From the NCBI GenBank assembly GCA_027019205.1, contig JALUWZ010000098.1, forward strand, positions 1-11,344: a stretch of 11,344 nucleotides of DNA, given 5' to 3'. Position numbers and translations under genes: made by a program. Shown one piece after another: positions 6,682-11,344 of this stretch. The notes under the pieces are model-generated. The model saw only the letters and a program-made list of their open reading frames with translations, made no database searches and was not told the origin of the DNA. Source of the stretch: Emcibacter sp. (lineage in GTDB: Bacteria > Pseudomonadota > Alphaproteobacteria > Sphingomonadales > Emcibacteraceae). The first letter of the stretch is position 1. Each line of letters begins with the position of its first letter.

Positions 6682-7370
6682 TGCTGGACAATATTTCGAT
6701 CATCATCCCGCTCGGCCCCGGGGAAGACCAGCATCACGGGCTGCTTGATGACCTGCGGGCATTATGCGCAGCGGGGCCGGAAATTATCCCTGTGGCCTGT
6801 GACGGGTCATCCGGGCGCGGGGCGATTTCTTCTCTGCCGGGCCGGGCGCTGCAGCAAAATTGCGGGGCGGCAGTGGCCCGGCGGGATTTCCTGTGGTTTC
6901 TTCATGCGGATTCCACCGTGACAGACGAGGTGGTGCGGGCGCTTGCGGCGTCGGTGAAAGAGGCGCCGGACAGCCTGCATTATTTTCATCTGAAATTTGC
7001 CGGTGACGGCGCCGGGTGGCTCCGGCTTAATGAATGGGGGGCGCGATTCCGGTCCGATATCCTCGGCCTGCCGTTCGGCGATCAGGGCTTTTGTCTCAGC
7101 CGCGAGAATTTTAACCGGATCGGCGGCTTTCCCGAACAGGCGGCCTATGGCGAGGATCATCTGCTGGTCTGGCATGCCCGGCAGGCCGGTATTGCCCTGC
7201 GTCCGACCGGGGTGGCCCTGACAACCAGCGCCCGCAAATACCGGACCCATGGCTGGGGCCGGCTGACGGTGAAATATCAGCTTTTGTGGATCAGGCAGGC
7301 ATGGCCAGAATTTTTGCGGCTATTCCGGCGGCTATTCTGGCGGCTTATTGGACGATCGAAACGGCCTTGA
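6681..7370 (+). CDS. Family 2 glycosyltransferase (TIGR04283, rSAM-associated transferase 2 type)
   Basis: A 229-residue GT-A fold glycosyltransferase. The N-terminal ISIIIPLGPGE opens the nucleotide-binding fold. LQQNCGAAVARRDFLWFLHAD (57-77) holds the HAD triplet acting as the metal-binding DxD equivalent. PFGDQGF (131-137), GGFP (148-151) and the acidic GEDH (157-160) are acceptor/catalytic regions, and the TSARKYRTHGW block (182-192) is typical of the 'rSAM/selenodomain-associated transferase 2' group. The basic, aromatic C-terminus may touch the membrane. ATG 6681 overlaps the preceding TAA by one base (TAATG), with no strong ribosome site, so it probably depends on reinitiation. Its 3' end runs 26 bp into the convergent modC. 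Occurrence of both transferase types in one operon with a radical SAM enzyme supports a shared pathway; the sugar and acceptor are unknown. Confidence 0.83.
   Translation: MLDNISIIIPLGPGEDQHHGLLDDLRALCAAGPEIIPVACDGSSGRGAISSLPGRALQQNCGAAVARRDFLWFLHADSTVTDEVVRALAASVKEAPDSLHYFHLKFAGDGAGWLRLNEWGARFRSDILGLPFGDQGFCLSRENFNRIGGFPEQAAYGEDHLLVWHARQAGIALRPTGVALTTSARKYRTHGWGRLTVKYQLLWIRQAWPEFLRLFRRLFWRLIGRSKRP
7316..7351 (+). repeat. Three tandem 12-bp units at the end of the glycosyltransferase gene
   Basis: GCGGCTATTCCG and GCGGCTATTCTG are adjacent and differ at one base; a third, weaker unit GCGGCTTATTGG follows. They encode the repeated R-L-F/R-L-I pattern near the protein's C-terminus, and the last unit contains the modC stop codon on the other strand. 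It looks like a small in-frame duplication. Confidence 0.6.
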
Positions 7371-8415
7371 TCTGGGCAAAGACCTGTTGGCCGGGGGCGA
7401 GGGCGAGCTGGTCACAGGAATAGGTCGATATCCGGGCCTGAAGCGTGGTGTTCGGGAGGGCCAGTTCGATCAGGCATTGGCCATCAGGACTGGGTTTGCC
7501 GATTGAGACGATGTGGCAGTCGAGGATATTGAGGACGCTGGTTTGCGTGGGCCGGACAAGGGTCAGGCTGACATCGCGGGCGGCGATATGCAGCCGGATA
7601 TCCTGATTCTCTGTCACATTCTGCTGCGGCATGCGCAAGGTCGCATCACCAATATCGACCTCGGTCAGATTATGGCCGGTCCGGGCGGTGATGACCCGGC
7701 CAAATAACAGGCTGAAAGGCTCATCACACAGGCGGTTGAGAAGTTTGTGACTGGACAGAATCTGTTCTATCGGGCCATGTCGGGTGACTGTGCCCTGATC
7801 CAGAATGACCAGATGATCGGCGAGCCTTGTTACCTCGTCAATATTATGGCTGACATAGAGCAGCGGGGTGTCCAGATTGCTTTTTACCTGATCTAAAAGC
7901 TGCAGAATTTGTCTTTTCCTGGCAAAATCAACCGCCGCCATCGGCTCATCCATCAGCAGAATTTCCGGTTGGGGAAATAGCGCCCGGGCGAGGGCAACCC
8001 GCTGTCTTTCGCCGCCTGACAGCTGGCCGGGATAGCGGTCGAGAAGGTCGGACAGACCAAGCAGGTCGGTGATATAGCTCTGTTCGGACGCCGTCATCGG
8101 CTTTCTTGACCGTTTCAGGCCATAGGCCAGATTCTGGCCTGCGGTCAGATGGTCAAACAGGCCGGGTTCCTGAAAAACATAACCAAGAGGCCGCTTGTGG
8201 GGCGGCAGAAAGACCCGGTCCGACTGCCAGATCTGATCGCGGAAGATAATCCGTCCGGACTCCGGCCTGTCCAGTCCGGCAATCGCCCGGAGCAGGCTGG
8301 TCTTTCCCGATCCCGAGGGGCCGAATATCGCCGTGACCCCCCGGTCCGGCAGGCGCAAGTCAATATCAAGCCGGAATTCAGGATGCTGAACCAGCAGGCG
8401 GAGGTTAAATTCCAT
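7345..8415 (-). CDS. modC: Molybdate ABC transporter ATP-binding protein ModC
   Basis: The 356-residue ATPase that powers molybdate import on the cytosolic face of the ModB dimer. Walker A is GPSGSGKT (32-39), the Q-loop lies in YVFQEPGLF (79-87), the ABC signature is LSGGERQ (132-138), Walker B is ILLMDE (152-157), and the switch His is 190 in YVSHN. The C-terminal part (about 290-354) is a TOBE/MOP-type oxyanion-binding domain, typical of ModC and giving feedback control by molybdate. Full length for the family. The start at MEFNLRL is chosen over a longer open frame because GGGGGGAG sits just upstream. It overlaps the modB 3' end by 11 bp, and its 3' end overlaps the convergent glycosyltransferase gene by 26 bp. 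Tungstate or a related oxyanion cannot be excluded. Confidence 0.92.
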   Translation of the reverse strand: MEFNLRLLVQHPEFRLDIDLRLPDRGVTAIFGPSGSGKTSLLRAIAGLDRPESGRIIFRDQIWQSDRVFLPPHKRPLGYVFQEPGLFDHLTAGQNLAYGLKRSRKPMTASEQSYITDLLGLSDLLDRYPGQLSGGERQRVALARALFPQPEILLMDEPMAAVDFARKRQILQLLDQVKSNLDTPLLYVSHNIDEVTRLADHLVILDQGTVTRHGPIEQILSSHKLLNRLCDEPFSLLFGRVITARTGHNLTEVDIGDATLRMPQQNVTENQDIRLHIAARDVSLTLVRPTQTSVLNILDCHIVSIGKPSPDGQCLIELALPNTTLQARISTYSCDQLALAPGQQVFAQIKAVSIVQ

Positions 8416-9106
8416 AGCTCCCCCCGGAGGATTCGCGTCGTCGGTTAAAGCTGTAAACCACGGCAAGGACAAGGAAGGAGAAGATAACCATGGTCCCGGA
8501 CAGCCAGTGGGCGGCGGCATAGTCCATCATTTCCACATGGTCGTAAATCCTGACAGAGATCACCTGGGTGATGCCGGGAATATTGCCGCCGACCATCAGC
8601 ACAACGCCGAATTCACCGACCGTATGGGCAAAACCAAGAATAGCGGCGGTGATAAATCCCGGTCGGGCCAGCGGCAGGATAATGCTGAAAAACCGGTCCC
8701 ACGGCCCGGCGCGCAGGGTTGCCGCCACTTCGAGCGGACGCGGCCCCATGGCCGTAATGGCGTTTTCAATCGGCTGGACGACAAAGGGCAGGGAATAGAG
8801 CGTCGAGGCAACCACCAGCCCCCAGAAGGTAAAGGGCAGGGTGCCAAGCCCGAGGGCGCTTGTCAGTTGGCCGACCGGCCCATGCGGCCCGAGAATGATC
8901 AGCAGGTAAAAACCGAGGACGGTCGGCGGCAGGACCAGTGGCAGGGCGACAAGGGCGCTGACCGGCCCCTTCCAGCGCGACGGGGTCCGGGCAAGCCACA
9001 GGGCAAGCGGGCTGCCAATCAGCATCAGGATAATGGTGGTCATGCCGGCGATCCGCAGGGTCAGCCAGATGGCGGTGAGGTCGGCGTCCGAAAATCCTGT
9101 ACTCAT
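8405..9106 (-). CDS. modB: Molybdate ABC transporter permease ModB
   Basis: A 233-residue inner-membrane permease forming the molybdate channel with ModC and receiving substrate from ModA. About five membrane segments are visible, beginning with TAIWLTLRIAGMTTIILMLI. The EAA-type loop that docks on the ATPase is EVAATLRAGPWDRFFSIILP, followed by the ModB-typical GFAHTVGEFGVVLMVGG. The start at 9106 is preferred because its ATG overlaps the modA stop in an ATGA arrangement, which favours translational coupling; an in-frame ATG at 9115 would add three residues (MAG) and remains possible. Neighbours modA and modC leave little doubt about function. Confidence 0.92.
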   Translation of the reverse strand: MSTGFSDADLTAIWLTLRIAGMTTIILMLIGSPLALWLARTPSRWKGPVSALVALPLVLPPTVLGFYLLIILGPHGPVGQLTSALGLGTLPFTFWGLVVASTLYSLPFVVQPIENAITAMGPRPLEVAATLRAGPWDRFFSIILPLARPGFITAAILGFAHTVGEFGVVLMVGGNIPGITQVISVRIYDHVEMMDYAAAHWLSGTMVIFSFLVLAVVYSFNRRRESSGGSYGI

Positions 9107-9867
9107 CCCGGCCATTCCGGTGTTTTATAGCCAAAATTCCGGATGATTTTCCGGGCTTGTTCCGTTTGCAGAAAATTGCAGAAGGCCCGGGCCGCAGGGT
9201 TGTTTTTGGCCGCTTTCATCAGGACACTATCCTGTTTAATGGCCCTGTAGAGACGGCGCGGAATAATCCAGCGCGACCCCCCGGCATGCTGTATTTGTGA
9301 CAGGGCAACAAAACCCGCATCGGCATTGCCGGTCGCGACAAATTGATAGGTCTGGGCGATATTCTCACCCCGAACCAGCCTGGCCGACAGCCTGTGATAT
9401 AATTTCAGCTCCTCAAGCACCTGCCGGGCGGCAACGCCGTAGGGGGCAAGCCCGGGGTTGGCAATGGCCAGACGACGGATTTTGCCATTTACGAAAATAT
9501 CGGCCTTTTCACTGACAAGTCCGGGCTGCGGTGACCACAGGGCCAACGTGCCGATGGCATAGGTAAAACGACTGCCCGGAACCGTCATGCCAAGCTTTTC
9601 CAGCATCGCGGGTTTGGTCTTGTCTGCCGATAAAAACATGTCAAAGGGCGCCCCGTGATTGATCTGGGCAAAGACCTTGCCGGAAGAGCCAAGGGTGAGC
9701 CTGACATGATGTCCGGTCTGCTGTTCAAAGGCGGCAATAATCACTTTTACGGGTCCTGCAAAATTCGAGGCAACGGCGATAGTCACGTCCCCTGCCTGTG
9801 TCGTTCCTCCGGTCAGCATCATGACCGGCAGGATAAAAATAGTCTTCCACAATAAAAATTTACACAT
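9103..9867 (-). CDS. modA: Periplasmic molybdate-binding protein ModA
   Basis: The 254-residue periplasmic binding protein that captures molybdate for ModBC. A signal peptide covers about residues 1-25 (hydrophobic LLWKTIFILPVMMLTGG, cleavage likely after TQA). The mature protein opens with DVTIAVASNFAGP, and the oxyanion-site motifs LGSSGKVFAQI and GAPFDMFLSAD follow. IANPGLAPYGVAA, GENIAQTYQFVATGNADAGFVALSQ-like segments and a final IIRNFGYKTPE-type end match the TIGR01256 ModA family. ATG 9867 is preceded by AGGGAG (complement of 9877-9882) at 9-nt spacing. It is the first gene of a modABC operon driven from the divergent region 9868-10060. Confidence 0.92.
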   Translation of the reverse strand: MCKFLLWKTIFILPVMMLTGGTTQAGDVTIAVASNFAGPVKVIIAAFEQQTGHHVRLTLGSSGKVFAQINHGAPFDMFLSADKTKPAMLEKLGMTVPGSRFTYAIGTLALWSPQPGLVSEKADIFVNGKIRRLAIANPGLAPYGVAARQVLEELKLYHRLSARLVRGENIAQTYQFVATGNADAGFVALSQIQHAGGSRWIIPRRLYRAIKQDSVLMKAAKNNPAARAFCNFLQTEQARKIIRNFGYKTPEWPG

Positions 9868-9908
9868 TTATGGCTACTCCCTACACGTTACTCTGCCGCC
9901 CCGAAAAT

Positions 9909-9951
9909 GATATAACAGGGGTCAGGCAGATTATATTGTGAAGGTTATATC
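9909..9951. promoter_or_regulatory. Inverted repeat upstream of modA, possible operator
   Basis: A perfect 8-bp inverted repeat, GATATAAC (9909-9916) and GTTATATC (9944-9951), separated by 27 bp that include the A/T-rich ATTATATTG (9930-9938). TATAT-type half-sites resemble the molybdate regulator ModE's binding sequences, and the place, 42-84 bp before the modA start, suits control of the operon. On the minus strand TATAAT (complement of 9931-9936) could serve as a -10 element, but no good -35 was found. No modE gene is in the window, so ModE binding is a guess. Confidence 0.4.
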
Positions 9952-9960
9952 GGTAGCGGG

Positions 9961-9996
9961 CAAGGAATTTGTTGAGATTTATATCTGAATTCCTTG
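9961..9996. promoter_or_regulatory. Perfect 9-bp inverted repeat overlapping the rightward -35 element
   Basis: CAAGGAATT (9961-9969) and AATTCCTTG (9988-9996) are exact inverted copies with an 18-bp spacer. The right arm covers the first half of the -35 hexamer of the promoter for the PLP enzyme gene, so a protein bound here would block that promoter. Spacing of the arm centres is about 27 bp, close to but not exactly an integral number of helical turns. The binding protein is unknown. Confidence 0.5.
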
Positions 9997-10022
9997 ATGT
10001 TGGTTCTTTCCCTCTATATAGT
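9994..10022 (+). promoter_or_regulatory. Sigma70-type promoter for the PLP-dependent enzyme gene
   Basis: TTGATG (9994-9999) and TATAGT (10017-10022) are separated by the ideal 17 bp and match the consensus at 4/6 and 5/6 positions. Transcription would begin near 10029, giving a leader of about 30 nt before ATG 10061. A moderate ribosome site, GGAAAG (10051-10056), lies within that leader. Confidence 0.55.
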
Positions 10023-10060
10023 ATTATATGAAAAATCATATTTGACAACTGGAAAGTTAC

Positions 10061-11302
10061 ATGACAGGAAATTATATTGATGCACATATTGAGGACATCA
10101 GATCTGAATTCAAAATGCTTGATCACTGGGTTTACCTCAATGCCGGGGATCAGATGATTCCGGCCAATTACTGGCTGAAAGCGGCGCGGGATTTTTATGA
10201 TTTTGTCGAATTTGGCCGGATGGAGGATATTCCGGTGGCCGACGTCGCGTCCCACCCCTTTCTCATTCCCATGTGGGACGAATGTATCATGCGCGCCGCA
10301 CGGATGATCAATGCCGACCGGGATGAGGTCACCAACTGCTACAGGCCGAGCATTGTTGCCAATCTTGTCCTGTATAATATGCTCGACTGGGAGGAAGGCG
10401 ACAATGTGGTCTTCACCGACCTGTCCTACCCGTCCTTTATTTATATCATGCAGGATATCAGCCGCCGCTACGGGGTTGAACTGCGGATGATTAAAAATGT
10501 TGGTGGCGAAATCCTGATGGAGGATATGGAAAAGCAGATTGATGAACGGACAAAGCTTGTCTTGATTGACCGGACCACGGCTTTCTGTGGTTTTACCTAT
10601 GATGTCAAGGAAGTGTGCCGCATCGCCCATGCCAAAGGGGCGCTGGTGCTGGATGACGCCATTCAGGCCTTCGGCGCAATCAATATTGATGTCAAAGATG
10701 ATGATGTTGATATGATGGTGACCGGGGCCTATAAATGGCAATGCGGGCCGGAGGGGGCCGGATTCTTTTATATCAAGCGGTCGGTTATGGCGCGTATTGA
10801 CGCCCGGTTCCGCAATTATATCTGGGCCGATATTCCGGGCGGTATTCCCTTTGCCGACCGGGACCATGACACGCTGGAAAGCTGGAAATATCCACCGGTC
10901 AAGACCGCCAACCAGTTTTCCCAGGATGTGACCATCGGCCCGGCGCTGTTCGGCTGGAATGCCACCCTGAAATTCTATGAGAAGATCGGTATTCACAATG
11001 TCGAGGCGCGGGTCCGGCGCATGGGGACTTACGCCATAGAGCGCCTGCAGGAGATTGGCTGCCGGGTGACCAGCCCGACCGACCCGAAAAAGCGTCATGG
11101 CCTGATCACCTATACCACCGGGGATTATGACAGGGACCTGGCCTTTTTTCAGCGCTGCTCGGCCCCCGGACGCTGTATGAAACCGATCAAGATTTCCATG
11201 CGCGCCCTCGGCGGGATTGGTAATCTCCGGGTCTGCACCCATTTTTTCAATAGCGAAGAAGATATTGACTATCTGATTGACCTGCAAAAACAAATGCTTT
11301 AA
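10061..11302 (+). CDS. Class V PLP-dependent aminotransferase/cysteine-desulfurase-fold enzyme
   Basis: A 413-residue cytosolic PLP enzyme of the class V aminotransferase group, which includes cysteine desulfurases, isopenicillin N epimerase-like proteins and EgtE-type C-S lyases. YLNAGDQMIP (25-34) opens the fold. The pyridine-ring Asp and adjacent Gln are Asp199 and Gln202 (LDDAIQAFG, one residue different from the usual DGAQ). The Schiff-base lysine is Lys225 in TGAYKWQCGPEGAGFFY. Length is normal. A sigma70-type promoter and GGAAAG precede ATG 10061. It is divergent from modABC and shares a 193-bp control region with it. Its stop overlaps the convergent msrB tail by 4 bp. I cannot name the substrate: no desulfurase-type active-site Cys loop is obvious, so transamination, lyase or epimerase activity are all open. 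Confidence 0.85.
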   Translation: MTGNYIDAHIEDIRSEFKMLDHWVYLNAGDQMIPANYWLKAARDFYDFVEFGRMEDIPVADVASHPFLIPMWDECIMRAARMINADRDEVTNCYRPSIVANLVLYNMLDWEEGDNVVFTDLSYPSFIYIMQDISRRYGVELRMIKNVGGEILMEDMEKQIDERTKLVLIDRTTAFCGFTYDVKEVCRIAHAKGALVLDDAIQAFGAINIDVKDDDVDMMVTGAYKWQCGPEGAGFFYIKRSVMARIDARFRNYIWADIPGGIPFADRDHDTLESWKYPPVKTANQFSQDVTIGPALFGWNATLKFYEKIGIHNVEARVRRMGTYAIERLQEIGCRVTSPTDPKKRHGLITYTTGDYDRDLAFFQRCSAPGRCMKPIKISMRALGGIGNLRVCTHFFNSEEDIDYLIDLQKQML

Positions 11303-11344
11303 TCGCGGGCAAAATCCAGCGCGGCGGAATTGATGCAGTAGCGC
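11299..11344 (-). CDS. msrB: Methionine sulfoxide reductase B, C-terminal fragment
   Basis: Only the last 15 codons are in the window; the rest lies to the right. Read on the minus strand they give RYCINSAALDFARD and a TAA stop. RYCINSAAL is the signature around the catalytic cysteine of MsrB, which reduces methionine-R-sulfoxide in proteins. Very little of the protein follows the active-site motif, so this is a short-tailed form. The stop overlaps the end of the PLP enzyme gene by 4 bp in a convergent arrangement. The motif is highly specific, but the call rests on few residues. Confidence 0.75.
   Translation of the reverse strand, partial: RYCINSAALDFARD

Noticed and set aside
8507..9130. 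A 207-codon open frame on the + strand opposite modB
   Set aside because: Low-complexity, charged, Gly/Gln-rich composition typical of a shadow frame; modB on the other strand has clear permease motifs.
9930..9952. A classic ModE box centred between 9930 and 9952
   Set aside because: The left and right halves are similar to ModE-type TATAT sequences but form a poor palindrome; only the wider 8-bp repeat is exact, so a specific ModE call is not justified.
10044..10049. TTGACA-like sequence just before the PLP enzyme start as a -35 element
   Set aside because: A matching -10 would fall inside the coding region; the TTGATG-N17-TATAGT pair upstream fits far better.
9881..11293. A 470-codon open frame on the minus strand opposite the PLP enzyme gene
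   Set aside because: It is fully antisense to a gene with clear family motifs, shows no recognisable domain, and reflects the codon bias of the real gene.

Overview
The window is GC-rich, gene-dense bacterial chromosome, probably from an alphaproteobacterium. That assignment rests only on base composition, tight operon packing and general protein flavour, so it is tentative. There is no stretch of more than 300 bases without a gene, and I saw no tRNA, rRNA, CRISPR array or insertion sequence.

Region 1 (2-7370, + strand) is a run of nine co-directional genes with gaps of 114 bp or less and several overlaps. In order they encode: a PiT-type inorganic anion/phosphate permease (5' end outside the window), a TVP38/TMEM64 (VTT) membrane protein, a mercuric-reductase-like FAD disulfide oxidoreductase, an ECF sigma factor, a small soluble zinc-type anti-sigma factor, a CofC-like GT-A transferase (DUF2064/TIGR04282 type), a radical SAM enzyme with a cysteine-rich twitch/SPASM-like tail, a methylthioadenosine-phosphorylase-family enzyme, and a family-2 glycosyltransferase (TIGR04283 type). 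The two transferase families are named in the literature as 'rSAM/selenodomain-associated', so the block looks like a small-molecule pathway under its own sigma/anti-sigma switch. One model is that radical SAM chemistry makes a 5'-modified adenosine (as in arsenosugar formation), the phosphorylase removes adenine to leave a modified ribose-1-phosphate, and the two GT-A enzymes activate or attach sugars. A simpler alternative is that the phosphorylase only clears 5'-deoxyadenosine. The permease, membrane protein and MerA-like reductase would fit oxyanion or metalloid handling. No ArsM, ArsS or selenium-donor gene is visible, so the product is unknown.

Region 2 (7345-9867, - strand) is a complete modABC molybdate ABC transporter operon, convergent with region 1 and overlapping its last gene by 26 bp.

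Region 3 (9868-10060) is a divergent control region. It holds two perfect inverted repeats and a good sigma70-type promoter reading rightwards.

Region 4 (10061-11344) has a class V PLP-dependent aminotransferase/desulfurase-fold enzyme on the + strand. It ends against the 3' tail of a convergent msrB (methionine sulfoxide reductase B), recognisable from its catalytic RYCINSAAL motif at the window edge.
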